Source: DATKMG01 sp035541995
Lineage (GTDB): Bacteria; Acidobacteriota; Terriglobia; Versatilivoradales; Versatilivoraceae
Reading direction: 5' to 3'
NCBI GenBank assembly: GCA_035541995.1
Contig: DATKMG010000085.1
Coordinates: 1 to 28,626, forward strand
DNA length: 28,626 nt
In this document: positions 15,654-23,251 of the stretch, piece after piece
Numbering within the stretch: the first letter of the stretch is position 1
Layout of the letters: each line of letters starts with the position of its first letter
Translations under genes and position numbers: made by a program
The notes under the pieces: model-generated
Database searches by the model: none
What the model was told of the DNA's origin: nothing
Seen by the model: the letters and a program-made list of their open reading frames with translations, nothing else

Positions 15654-16844
15654 TTATTTCTTTTTGAAATCCAGATCCTTCAAGCGGTCAGCATAGGGTT
15701 CTAAGGGAGGAAATGGGGCCGAAGGCAAGGTCTGGTACCAGTATGCCGTAGCGCACACATCTTGCGGCGATTCGAAGTTGGCCCATCTGTCAGGCGTGCC
15801 GTCCTTCTGCAGGTCAAAACGCTGGTGGGTATCGACCAGTTCGGGGTAATCCTCCGGCTTCATCCGTTTCTCATACTCAGCGGCCATGAGGCCGGAGATC
15901 TGCTGAAGATCGACACGGATGTCTTTGTGAAAATAAACAGGTTCGACTAGATGATACCGGTAGAATCCCCAGACGCCATCTTCCTTTTCAGTCAGCAGAC
16001 AACCTTGATAGAGGTGGTTGAATTTGCCGAGCCCCCAAGCCGAACCCACCAGATCCTCTGTGCCGGTTCCCACCAGTGTTGGATAACGCGTGTCGCCGTC
16101 GAGATAGATTTTCATTTCGCCTTCGCCAAACCATACCGGTTCTTTGTAATTGCCAATGGTCCTGACCCCTACGTTGCACCCCAGAAACCGCCCCTTGCCC
16201 TTGACCATCGGAAGAATCTGAAAATCCTTCTTGGCCTTGGTGGGATTCTCCCTTCGATAGTGGGCATGAAAGTAGCATAGTACAGCAGGGAGTTGATCTC
16301 CCACCGTGTAATCCACGTCAAAGAAAAGCTCTGTCTCACGTGCTGATTGATTCTCGATGGTAATGCGGGCCCGTTTGATAAAGGGCATGGGGACAAAACA
16401 ATTAAAGGAGCGTCCCTCGGGATTGGAAAAAAGCGCCGACTCGAATGAGACTTGGCGCGCAAAGGGAATTCCGAAGAAGTCCTGCAAAGGCGCCTCTACC
16501 GACGGTGTCGACTTATCCTCCCAGAAAATGCGAAGAACCAAACCCCGTACGATTTCCGGCTCCCGTCGGACTGTGCACCAGATACGGCGAATGACACCGG
16601 GGCCGTCAATCTCGGCTATAGTGACCGTCTCACCAGCCTTAATAGAACGTGCCGGCGCCCCTTTGCGGCCCTGGTTGGCTTGTCCCCCCTCTCCTTTGTG
16701 GCCTGCGGGATTCTCAAACGAGATCCAGCGGGTTTGGACGTTATCGGGGACTTCAAACAGTTGCTGAGCCAGCGCCTGTCCTGCGAACAAGATCAGTGCT
16801 AAATAGATGAATATCCGAATCGACAACAGCAAGTGGTGTTTCAT
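15654..16844 (-). CDS. Secreted DUF2961 / GH172 family protein
   Basis: A 396-residue exported protein. It starts MKHHLLLSIRIFIYLALILF followed by AGQALAQQ, a good Sec signal peptide with an Ala-x-Ala cleavage site. The mature part carries the DUF2961 pattern: TRWISFENPAGHKGEGG, GPGVIRRIWCT, LQDFFG, and the late motif TGTEDLVGSAWG with DGDTRYPTLVG. DUF2961 includes the GH172 glycosidases that act on fructofuranosyl or arabinofuranosyl linkages, so extracytoplasmic sugar hydrolysis is likely, with substrate unknown. The ATG at 16844 has GGAGGG seven bases ahead; a longer reading to 16931 lacks this and would bury the signal peptide. It is convergent with nothing and appears to be a single-gene unit. 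Confidence 0.85.
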   Translation of the reverse strand: MKHHLLLSIRIFIYLALILFAGQALAQQLFEVPDNVQTRWISFENPAGHKGEGGQANQGRKGAPARSIKAGETVTIAEIDGPGVIRRIWCTVRREPEIVRGLVLRIFWEDKSTPSVEAPLQDFFGIPFARQVSFESALFSNPEGRSFNCFVPMPFIKRARITIENQSARETELFFDVDYTVGDQLPAVLCYFHAHYRRENPTKAKKDFQILPMVKGKGRFLGCNVGVRTIGNYKEPVWFGEGEMKIYLDGDTRYPTLVGTGTEDLVGSAWGLGKFNHLYQGCLLTEKEDGVWGFYRYHLVEPVYFHKDIRVDLQQISGLMAAEYEKRMKPEDYPELVDTHQRFDLQKDGTPDRWANFESPQDVCATAYWYQTLPSAPFPPLEPYADRLKDLDFKKK

Positions 16845-16984
16845 GGTCAATCCCTCCAATTCATACTCTCCTTTTGATTTGCACAAACTATTCTGTAATC
16901 CTCCATCAGGCGCCGGTTGCCCGGACATCATACAGCGATCTGATTTTCAAAAGAACCGCTAACTAGTTTCGGTCGCGACAGGAG

Positions 16985-17053
16985 GCTTTATTCCGTCCGC
17001 CGCCTGTGACGGAGCAGGCGGAACGCGCACTCCGTCGCGCGTTTCAATAAAGC
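16985..17053. repeat. Nested stem with two hairpins whose loops are complementary
   Basis: The outer arms GCTTTATT (16985-16992) and AATAAAGC (17046-17053) pair perfectly. Inside are two hairpins: CCGCCTG/CAGGCGG (17000-17006 with 17015-17021) and CGCGC/GCGCG (17024-17028 with 17037-17041). The loops contain ACGGAG and CTCCGT, which are exact complements, so a kissing-loop or cruciform fold is possible. The design resembles the hairpin pairs in the 12.9-13.3 kb array, one of which has the same ACGGAG loop. Confidence 0.65.
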
Positions 17054-17057
17054 GTGC

Positions 17058-17075
17058 GCGGAGCCCCCGCTCCGC
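17058..17075. repeat. GC-rich hairpin next to the nested element
   Basis: GCGGAGC (17058-17064) pairs with GCTCCGC (17069-17075) around a CCCC loop. The arm again contains CGGAG and CTCCG, like the neighbouring loops. It has no T-run and lies 136 bases before the decarboxylase start. Confidence 0.55.
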
Positions 17076-17210
17076 CGGGGGTTGCTACTCAGGCCGGGCG
17101 GCTTGCGGGTTGGCCTCGCCGGATCGCATGTGCTATTCTCCCAACTCAGAAAAACGGAACATGTTGCCCTTTCCTCAGGAAAACGGGCAGGTCTAAGCTC
17201 GGAGATATCT

Positions 17211-18584
17211 ATGAGAATACTCTTGGAGAATGCGGCTCAGCGTGCCATTTCCTATCTAGAAGGCCTTGAGTCTCGTAGTGTGGCTCCATCTGTAGAAGCT
17301 GTCGCCAGCCTATCGAAGCTCAATGAACCCTTGCCTGACCTCCCTGATCGTTCTGATTCCGTTTTGCAATTGCTGGACGAGATTTGCTCTCCGGCTACAA
17401 CGGCGATGGCCGGACCCCGTTATTTTGGGTTTGTCATCGGAGGCACACTCCCGGTAACTCTGGCCGCTAACTGGCTGGCCGGGGCATGGGATCAGAACAC
17501 TGGTTTGTACAACGTAACGCCTGCGACGGCCTGGTTGGAACAAATCGCCTTGCGCTGGCTGGTTGACCTTTTTGGACTCCCGACAAAATGCGGAGGGGCA
17601 TTCGTTACCGGCGCAACCATGGCGAATTTCTGTGCGCTGGCCGCAGCACGCCATTCCGTGCTCAAGCAAGCCGGCTGGAACGTTGAGGCAGAAGGTTTGT
17701 TCGGTGCACCGGCAATCACGGTTGCCGTCGGGGCCGAAGCACATCCGACCCTTTTCAAGTCCCTGGGACTGCTGGGGCTGGGCCGTAGCCGGGTTTGCAT
17801 CGTCCCTGCAGATTCTCAAGGAAGAATGAAAGCGGATGCGTTACCGTCCTTGACCAATCCCGCGATCGTGTGTGTGCAGGCGGGAAATGTCAATACGGGC
17901 GCCTTTGACCCGATTCATGAAATCAGCCAGCGAGCCCATAATACCGGCGCCTGGGTACATGTGGATGGGGCCTTTGGTCTTTGGGCAACTGCTGCTTCCA
18001 AGGTTCATCTAACGAAAGGTATAGGTAACGCGGATTCCTGGGCAACCGATGCCCACAAATGGCTGAATGTCCCATATGACAGTGGTCTGGCTTTTGTTCG
18101 GGACCCTGAGGCGCTACGTGCAGCAATGGCCATTACCGCAGAGTATCTCCCCACCACCAGTCCCTTCCGGAACCCTTCTGACTATGCGCCGGAGTTGTCG
18201 AGGCGGGCACGCGGTGTGGAAGTCTGGGCGGCCTTGCGGACATTAGGCCGGAAGGGCGTCGCTGACCTCATTGAGCGTACCTGCCGCCATGCCAGGCGCT
18301 TCGGTAAAGGTTTACAGGATGCCGGATACAGGGTGCTGAATGATGTAGTCCTCAACCAGGTGCTGGTTGCGTTTGGAGACAGCGAGACCACAAATCGCAT
18401 CATTTCGGAGATCCAGGCAGATGGGACCTGCTGGTGCGGCGGGACTGTCTGGCAAGGACAGACGGCCATGCGAATCAGTGTCTGTTCCTGGGCCACCACC
18501 GACGCCGACGTTGACCGCAGCCTGGAGTCTATGCTTCGCGTTGCTCGGAAACACGCTGGAGGAACTAGCACAGCGGGTATTTAG
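17211..18584 (+). CDS. PLP-dependent group II decarboxylase / aminotransferase class V-like enzyme
   Basis: A 457-residue fold-type I PLP enzyme of the pyridoxal-dependent decarboxylase (group II, aromatic/glutamate) family. The Schiff-base lysine is Lys283 in TDAHKWLNVPYD. Asp252 in HVDGAFG should bind the pyridine nitrogen, and His178 in AEAHPT should stack on the ring. RYFGFVIGGTLPVTL and LYNVTPATAWLE are typical N-terminal substrate-side segments. The family decarboxylates amino acids such as Trp, Tyr, DOPA, Glu or 2,4-diaminobutyrate, and the substrate here is not evident. ATG at 17211 follows GGAG by seven bases. An in-frame TTG at 17082 would add 43 residues lying in the hairpin region and is rejected. 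It stands alone, cytoplasmic. Confidence 0.87.
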   Translation: MRILLENAAQRAISYLEGLESRSVAPSVEAVASLSKLNEPLPDLPDRSDSVLQLLDEICSPATTAMAGPRYFGFVIGGTLPVTLAANWLAGAWDQNTGLYNVTPATAWLEQIALRWLVDLFGLPTKCGGAFVTGATMANFCALAAARHSVLKQAGWNVEAEGLFGAPAITVAVGAEAHPTLFKSLGLLGLGRSRVCIVPADSQGRMKADALPSLTNPAIVCVQAGNVNTGAFDPIHEISQRAHNTGAWVHVDGAFGLWATAASKVHLTKGIGNADSWATDAHKWLNVPYDSGLAFVRDPEALRAAMAITAEYLPTTSPFRNPSDYAPELSRRARGVEVWAALRTLGRKGVADLIERTCRHARRFGKGLQDAGYRVLNDVVLNQVLVAFGDSETTNRIISEIQADGTCWCGGTVWQGQTAMRISVCSWATTDADVDRSLESMLRVARKHAGGTSTAGI

Positions 18585-18802
18585 TCCTGCGTGGAGGGAA
18601 AGTGCGTGAGTGCCTATCCGGCGGTGGGCCCAGAAGTCAGCCGCGCAGGAGCGAAATACATGGATATCCCTATCGATCAGGCTCATAGGGATAGCAACCT
18701 TGTGACCGCTCCGGCCTGGCCGGCGCATCCCGTGTGGCTTTCAAGATTCCTGGAGCTTCTGGGGACCCGGATTGAGCCTTAATTGCCTCGGAATATTTTT
18801 AG

Positions 18803-18830
18803 TTGCTTTCTTCTTTTTTGACGCTATACT
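18803..18830 (+). promoter_or_regulatory. Candidate sigma-70 promoter of the cold-shock gene
   Basis: A -35-like TTGCTT (18803-18808), a 16-base spacer and a -10 TATACT (18825-18830) would start transcription near 18837. That is about 180 bases before the csp start codon and just ahead of the terminator hairpin. The surrounding DNA is AT-rich. Confidence 0.45.
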
Positions 18831-18865
18831 AACCTTGAAAGTCCTAATCAGTTTTTTGTGATCTG

Positions 18866-18906
18866 AAAAAAGGGCCACAGAATTCGTGATTTTGTGGCCT
18901 TTTTTA
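18866..18906 (+). terminator. Strong intrinsic terminator / attenuator in the csp leader
   Basis: GGCCACA (18873-18879) pairs with TGTGGCC (18893-18899). The stem is extended by an A-run on the left and six T residues on the right, giving about 13 bp and a 13-base loop. It can terminate in either direction. It is 282 bases after the decarboxylase stop but only some 30 bases after the predicted csp promoter, so it may attenuate csp or end a short RNA. Confidence 0.8.
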
Positions 18907-19018
18907 TTGCAGACTGGGATTAGCGAGAGTTGTTTGAGTTGCAGCTCCTAAGAAGCATGGATGACCGGAAAACCGATAGGATTTCACCAAATTTTTAAAA
19001 TCAACAAAGGAAAAAAGT

Positions 19019-19225
19019 ATGAGAGAGCAAGGAACCGTGAAATGGTTCAACAATTCCAAGGGATTTGGGTTTATCCAACGGGCTTCTGGGGGCGGAGATG
19101 TTTTTGTCCATCACACTGCCATTCAAGAAGAAGGGTTCAAGTCTCTGGATGAAGGTCAGCGCGTAGAATTCACGGTCAACAAGGGACCCAAAGGTCTGCA
19201 AGCAGCGGACGTAGTGAAAATCTAA
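19019..19225 (+). CDS. Cold-shock domain protein (CspA family)
   Basis: A 68-residue single-domain nucleic-acid chaperone. It opens GTVKWFNNSKGFGFI, with RNP1 as KGFGFI, and continues with RNP2 as VFVHH and the family ending LQAADVVKI. Aromatic residues of the binding face (Trp, Phe and His positions) are all present. It binds single-stranded RNA and DNA in the cytoplasm and melts secondary structure at low temperature. AAAGGA lies about seven bases before ATG. The leader of roughly 180 bases from the predicted promoter, including a terminator, suggests post-transcriptional control as in other csp genes. Confidence 0.95.
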   Translation: MREQGTVKWFNNSKGFGFIQRASGGGDVFVHHTAIQEEGFKSLDEGQRVEFTVNKGPKGLQAADVVKI

Positions 19226-19244
19226 CTCGTTATCCCCAAGACAT

Positions 19245-19278
19245 GGCGGGAGCCTGCGTTTCACCTGGCGCTCCCGCC
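19245..19278 (+). terminator. Hairpin after the cold-shock gene
   Basis: GGCGGGAGC (19245-19253) and GCTCCCGCC (19270-19278) form a perfect 9-bp GC-rich stem 20 bases after the csp stop, with a 16-base loop. No T-run follows, so it is either a rho-assisted terminator or a 3-prime stabilising structure. The rest of the 319-base gap up to the RDD gene shows nothing else I can name. Confidence 0.6.
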
Positions 19279-19544
19279 AACACAACCCCCCTATTTATCG
19301 CCATTTCTGCATTGGTGCATGGTCGGTAGTGTCTCTTCCCCGATGCTTTCCGAAGATAACTTTCCTCGATCCAATTATATGACTTCGGCTCCCTGTCTCC
19401 TTTGAAGCATATCCCTCCGTCTTAATTTTCCCACCTCCCTTAACCATTTGACCGTGTTGAAATTTAAGGGGTATCGTTTCTATTTGATGTAAGGTATTAC
19501 CCCACTTTGGGGTCCTACTCAGTTAGCCGGAGATACCAACGGCA

Positions 19545-20360
19545 ATGAGCGCCAGCATTTTCTTTGGCACTTTCATTCTGCCTGCAATCGCGTTCGCGCT
19601 CGTGTACTTTCCGATCGTGACGCGTCTCTCTAGGGGCTTGCTGTCGTCATATTCAAAGGCTGACGTCAAGAGGCGACTGTTTGCCGCAATTATAGACGGC
19701 CTTCTGGTCATCACGAGCTGCTTCCTCTACAGGAATTCGAACTTCGTCCTGTACCTTGTGGCTGGAGCTGCATACGTGCTATTGCGGGACGCGATTAGGG
19801 GGCAAAGCATAGGGAAGTTCTTTCTTGGCTTGGTTGTGATCAGCCTCGAGACTGGCCGTCCGTCATCGCTCGGCGGTTCTGTGTGGCGAAACCTTCTACT
19901 TCTTCTTCCGGGAGCGAATATCGTTGCCATTTTCCTCGAGGCGCGAACCATCGTACGAGATCCCCAAGGACAACGATTGGGAGACCGACTGGCGCAGACA
20001 CAAGTTGTTGAAGGCTTTGGAGCCAAGGATCTTGTAAAGTCGTTTCAGGACTGGCTCATGGGGTTTGCTGCTGAGTTCGGCCGCGCCGTTGGAAGGCGGG
20101 GCCGCCCTCCAAAGCGAATCCCTTTCAGGACATTAGGGCTCATATCAGCTCAGTGCTACAATTCCGGAATATTCAGCATAGTGCATGAATTGATAATTCC
20201 GACCGTCGGGGGCGTGGCCAGGGTAAACCGTTATCTGTTTAGGGTGCCACAGGCCAAGCTGAAAGCTTGCCCGTGCCTTCCTTTGTTTTTAGTTATGATT
20301 CACCAGAGCATGAGATGCCGGAAAAACTGCATCTTCATCCCTATTGAGGCAAATGATTGA
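19545..20360 (+). CDS. RDD-family membrane protein with a repeat-derived C-terminal tail
   Basis: A 271-residue ORF. Residues 1-35 form a first membrane segment. Residues 42-165 are an RDD domain, with the Arg-rich opening DVKRRLFAAIIDGLL, the second helix around YLVAGAAYVLLRD, the GQSIGKFFLGL motif and the ending GQRLGDRLAQTQVV. RDD proteins are small inner-membrane proteins of unclear role, some linked to ion exchange. After about residue 175 the sequence no longer looks like a membrane protein, and from residue 233 it is encoded by a REP-like repeat. The natural C-terminus has probably been replaced. The ribosome site is weak (GGAG 12 bases off). Confidence 0.7.
   Translation: MSASIFFGTFILPAIAFALVYFPIVTRLSRGLLSSYSKADVKRRLFAAIIDGLLVITSCFLYRNSNFVLYLVAGAAYVLLRDAIRGQSIGKFFLGLVVISLETGRPSSLGGSVWRNLLLLLPGANIVAIFLEARTIVRDPQGQRLGDRLAQTQVVEGFGAKDLVKSFQDWLMGFAAEFGRAVGRRGRPPKRIPFRTLGLISAQCYNSGIFSIVHELIIPTVGGVARVNRYLFRVPQAKLKACPCLPLFLVMIHQSMRCRKNCIFIPIEAND
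20242..20280 (+). repeat. REP-like palindromic repeat, copy 1
   Basis: This 39-base element starts GGGTGCCACAGGCCAAGCTG and has internal dyad symmetry centred on AAGCTGAAAGCTT. It lies inside the 3-prime end of the RDD reading frame. A second copy in opposite orientation is at 20481-20519; about 30 of the first 34 bases agree. Confidence 0.75.
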
Positions 20361-20480
20361 GTACCTTCACAACTATCCGGTCCGACGCGGGTTGGTTGGC
20401 CGGACTGTGGATTGGCCATGGTCCAGTGCCTCTTGGTATGAACGAGGTGAATGTATTCTTTCAATAGACCCCTTCTCTTG

Positions 20481-20519
20481 AGAAACACGGGCAGCCTTTC
20501 AGCTTAGCCCGTGGCACCC
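20481..20519 (-). repeat. REP-like palindromic repeat, copy 2 (inverted)
   Basis: Read on the minus strand it starts GGGTGCCACGGGCTAAGCTG and matches copy 1 at about 30 of 34 positions. The pair faces inward across 200 bases with no gene. The lack of matching target duplications at the outer edges argues for a REP pair rather than a transposed unit. Confidence 0.75.
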
Positions 20520-20642
20520 ACCAACAAAAGTCGGCTCGGCGCTTTCGGAGGTGACAGCGGTCACACAAGCACCCTACCGGTCCTCTGGCTCTCACCGTTG
20601 AACGAACCCGGAAGGGAAAAAGACAAACACTCAAAATAATGC

Positions 20643-20697
20643 TTGACAGTCTGTACTGTGTACCACATACTATGTTCCGTATGGCATGTGGCACATG
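20643..20697 (+). promoter_or_regulatory. padR promoter and overlapping operator
   Basis: A consensus -35 TTGACA (20643-20648), a 17-base spacer and CATACT (20666-20671) form a good sigma-70 promoter. Two palindromes sit on it: TGTG-TAC-CACA at 20657-20667, touching the -10, and CATGTG-G-CACATG at 20685-20697, near the start of transcription. ATGT/ACAT-type dyads are usual PadR operators, so autorepression is likely. Confidence 0.65.
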
Positions 20698-20711
20698 GTA
20701 GAGGTGCAATC

Positions 20712-21035
20712 ATGGATCAGGAATTATTCGAGAATCTCCGTTTGGAATTGCGTCGCGGCTGCTTGATTCTGGCCGTGATGGCCGCGCTTCGGACTGAACA
20801 ATATGGTTACACGCTTCGCAAGGTGCTGGCCGAGCAGGGCCTCACCATCGATGAGGGCACTTTGTATCCGCTCCTGCGACGGCTGGAAAGCCAGAAATTG
20901 CTGGTCAGCCAATGGCGGGAGGAGGAAAAACGCAATAAGCGCTTCTACCGGCTTTCTGCGGACGGGAAACAGATCCTGAAGCAGCTCTTGGTGGAATGGC
21001 AGAACCTCAATTCCTCATTAAACGATATCCTCTAA
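20712..21035 (+). CDS. PadR-family transcriptional regulator
   Basis: A 107-residue winged-helix repressor. It has the PadR pattern: LELRRGCLILAVMAALRTEQ, then YGYTLRKVLAEQGLTIDEGT, then LYPLLRRLESQKLLVSQWRE, and the wing with RFYRLSADGKQILKQL. A C-terminal dimerisation helix ends the protein. The ATG at 20712 begins MDQELFENL; an in-frame start at 20643 would lie on the promoter. It is followed 11 bases later by the HAAS membrane protein, the standard pairing in which PadR controls a membrane stress or signalling protein. Its own operator overlaps the promoter. Confidence 0.9.
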   Translation: MDQELFENLRLELRRGCLILAVMAALRTEQYGYTLRKVLAEQGLTIDEGTLYPLLRRLESQKLLVSQWREEEKRNKRFYRLSADGKQILKQLLVEWQNLNSSLNDIL

Positions 21036-21046
21036 GGAGTTACCCT

Positions 21047-22030
21047 ATGAAAATGCTGGATCGCTACTTACAAGCCGTGGGATTTTGGCTGCCCAAGGCG
21101 CAAAAACAAGACATTCTGGCGGAACTGTCTGAGGAGATTCATTCGCAAATGGATGAAAAAGAGGCTACGTCGGGACACCCTCTCGATGAGGCGGGGCTGG
21201 AAGCCATACTGAAGCATTGCGGCAATCCGTTGCTGGTGGCTGAACGTTATCTGCGGCCACAACCTTTTATCGGTCCCGTATTGTTTCCCGTGTATCGCTT
21301 CGTGCTCAAGATGGTGGGACTTGGCTACCTGGTTCCTTGGCTGCTGGTTTGGATCTGCCTGCTCATTTTCGATCCAGCCTATCGCGCCGCTAACCCCGGC
21401 CTGGGCCAGATTGCGAACCTGTCTACCCTCTGGTCCATCATCGTCAATTCCTTTTTCTTTATCACTCTGGGATTTGCACTAGTGGAACGCTATCGGTTGA
21501 AGAGTTGGCTCCTGAAGGATTGGAGCCCGCGCAAATTACCCGCTGTCCGTGATCCCAACCGGATTCCTCGCTCCAACTCCATTGGGGAACTGTCATTTGG
21601 AATCCTTTTCAGTCTCTTGTGGGTCAATCTGCTGGGAGGGCGAACCGAATACGTCTTTTCCTCTACACGCATCATCTTGGCATCAGACTGGATTTATTTC
21701 TTCTGGGCACTGTTGATTCTCTCGATCGTGAACATCGGGTTCTCAATCATAAACCTGTTCCGTCCTTATTGGACCAGAGCGCGTGCCACTTTTCGAATGC
21801 TGGCCGACGTGCTTGGAGCGGGCATCTTTGCCTGGTTCTTCAAAGCCCGACTGCTGGCAGGAATCGAGACGCCGTCGCTTGCCGTCACCAAAGCTCAGGA
21901 ATTGACCGCTCAAATTAATCATATACTCGAGCGCATATTTCCTTTTGCACTTGCCGCTGCCGCAATTGTCTTTGCGGTGGATGTCTATCGTATCGCCAGG
22001 ATCGGGGATACCCGCCGTTCCGCGGGTTGA
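21047..22030 (+). CDS. HAAS-domain membrane protein, partner of PadR
   Basis: A 327-residue inner-membrane protein. Residues 1-80 are a HAAS signalling domain (MKMLDRYLQAVGFWLP, DILAELSEEIHSQMDEKE, and CGNPLLVAERYL). About six hydrophobic segments follow from residue 85 to the end. AAGGAG seven bases before ATG at 21047 fixes the start; the PadR stop codon lies within that site. HAAS domains are thought to relay signals to the adjacent PadR regulator. No transporter partner follows here, so it may be the sole target gene. Confidence 0.85.
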   Translation: MKMLDRYLQAVGFWLPKAQKQDILAELSEEIHSQMDEKEATSGHPLDEAGLEAILKHCGNPLLVAERYLRPQPFIGPVLFPVYRFVLKMVGLGYLVPWLLVWICLLIFDPAYRAANPGLGQIANLSTLWSIIVNSFFFITLGFALVERYRLKSWLLKDWSPRKLPAVRDPNRIPRSNSIGELSFGILFSLLWVNLLGGRTEYVFSSTRIILASDWIYFFWALLILSIVNIGFSIINLFRPYWTRARATFRMLADVLGAGIFAWFFKARLLAGIETPSLAVTKAQELTAQINHILERIFPFALAAAAIVFAVDVYRIARIGDTRRSAG

Positions 22031-22135
22031 TGAAGGAGGATATCCCCCCAAGTAGGAAAAAGGGCGGTATTCCCTTGAGGCTATGGTCGCCGCAGGGCCC
22101 TGCTCACGGAGGGGGACGAACGATGGTGTGCCCGC

Positions 22136-23209
22136 TTAACCGTCTTGCCCCTTGCGTGCGACTAGCAGTTGGCCACACCCTCGACCTTTGAACAGCCCGA
22201 TGTGTTCCTCCGGCACTCCCGCATCACGAGCGAATTGTTCAAAGTCAGGGTACTTTAAGTGGGCCTCTTTGAATCCCGCCTTTCGTGCGAGTTCTTCCAG
22301 TTCCCGGTCTTCGTAAAAATGCAACCGCGACGCCATTGGCTCTGGCGCTGCGGGTGTCCCTCGCAATTCTTTGGACCCCGTAAAGACCACAAAGCGTCCT
22401 CCTTGAGCCAGCACTCTTCGAACTTCCGAAAACGCCTTGAGAGGATCCGATATGAAACCCAGAACGCCGGTCATAACCGCACAGCTAAAGGTTCCATCGG
22501 GGTATGGCAAAGAATCAGCCGTACCCTGTCGGATTTCGAGCTTCTTTTCCCTGATCGAAGCCTGGTTAACGTCACGAGCCACATTCACCATTTCGGAACT
22601 GTGGTCGATGGCTGCTGCCTTGCAGCCACTTCTCAATGCTTCTTCCAGGAAGGCCCCGCCTCCGCAGCCAACCTCGCATATATAGTCGTCAGGCCTCAGA
22701 TCCAGTACTTCCAAGATTGCTCTGAAGTTCGGACGATGATAAAGGGGATCGCGATACGTTGCGCGCGCTTGCCGTCCTGACGGGCATCGGGCCCTGCGAT
22801 CGGTGATCCAATCCCCCAAACCACAGGGTCCCATGGCTTTAAATAGAGGCGCTGCGACCTCGCCTGCAAACCAGCCTGCCAGTTCATTACCTTGATCTCC
22901 CAGCAGATTGTTCCACTCCCGGTGCTCCAGCGTTATGCGCGAACCCTCACCGAAGGATTCAAATCGCAATTCGAAGTTTGTCAGCTCATTCGGCTGCCAG
23001 TCGGCCGGGTGCCACTCAAAGGTAATCTGCGTCATCGGCTGCCAGCACGCTACCCGCGCAACCTCTACGGTCCCTTCCATAACACGGCCATTGATTCCCG
23101 GTTCGAGCTTCATTCCGAACCGTAACAGCGCTGTGGATAGTTCCTCCACAAACGTCTCGAAAGCCGTGGCCAAATCCAACTTCAAGTCGATGCTGGTGCG
23201 AACACTCAT
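22136..23209 (-). CDS. SRPBCC-domain / SAM-dependent methyltransferase fusion
   Basis: A 357-residue cytoplasmic protein. Residues 1-130 look like a START/SRPBCC (AHSA1-like) ligand-binding domain: a VRTSIDLKLDLATAFETFVE opening, ITFEWHP, and EGSRITLEHREW before a C-terminal helix. Residues 150-355 are a class I (type 11) methyltransferase with SAM motif I EVGCGGGAF, Asp in AAIDHSSEMV and PDGTFSCAVM after it. The SRPBCC part may present a hydrophobic substrate to the catalytic half (inference). It is transcribed after the BRCT-MerR-TPR gene with a 42-base gap, so the two likely share a transcript. Substrate unknown. Confidence 0.83.
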   Translation of the reverse strand: MSVRTSIDLKLDLATAFETFVEELSTALLRFGMKLEPGINGRVMEGTVEVARVACWQPMTQITFEWHPADWQPNELTNFELRFESFGEGSRITLEHREWNNLLGDQGNELAGWFAGEVAAPLFKAMGPCGLGDWITDRRARCPSGRQARATYRDPLYHRPNFRAILEVLDLRPDDYICEVGCGGGAFLEEALRSGCKAAAIDHSSEMVNVARDVNQASIREKKLEIRQGTADSLPYPDGTFSCAVMTGVLGFISDPLKAFSEVRRVLAQGGRFVVFTGSKELRGTPAAPEPMASRLHFYEDRELEELARKAGFKEAHLKYPDFEQFARDAGVPEEHIGLFKGRGCGQLLVARKGQDG

Positions 23210-23251
23210 AGTCGCTCATCCCTTGGAAGCTTTCGTTCCAGGTTCATTTCC

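Larger units (their letters stand above)
16845..17210. other. Divergent intergenic region between the GH172 and decarboxylase genes
   Basis: This 366-base gap separates divergent starts. The left 120 bases are plain and must hold the GH172 promoter, although I see no clear boxes. The centre (16985-17075) is a dense cluster of hairpins, listed separately. The right end carries only the GGAG ribosome site of the decarboxylase. Confidence 0.5.

Noticed and set aside
18591..18782. 63-residue plus-strand ORF after the decarboxylase
   Set aside because: It has no clear ribosome site and no recognisable motif, and its composition looks non-coding.
20100..20360. Frameshift repair of the RDD protein tail
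   Set aside because: I found no alternative frame in this stretch that continues an RDD-like sequence, so the odd tail is reported as it stands.
20242..20519. A MITE with 34-base terminal inverted repeats
   Set aside because: The outer flanks (TTTA and ACCA) show no target-site duplication, and each arm is itself a palindrome, which fits REP elements better.
22092..22103. Perfect palindrome GCAGGGCCCTGC between convergent genes
   Set aside because: It has no loop and no T-run, so it is not a credible terminator, and a single short palindrome is expected by chance.
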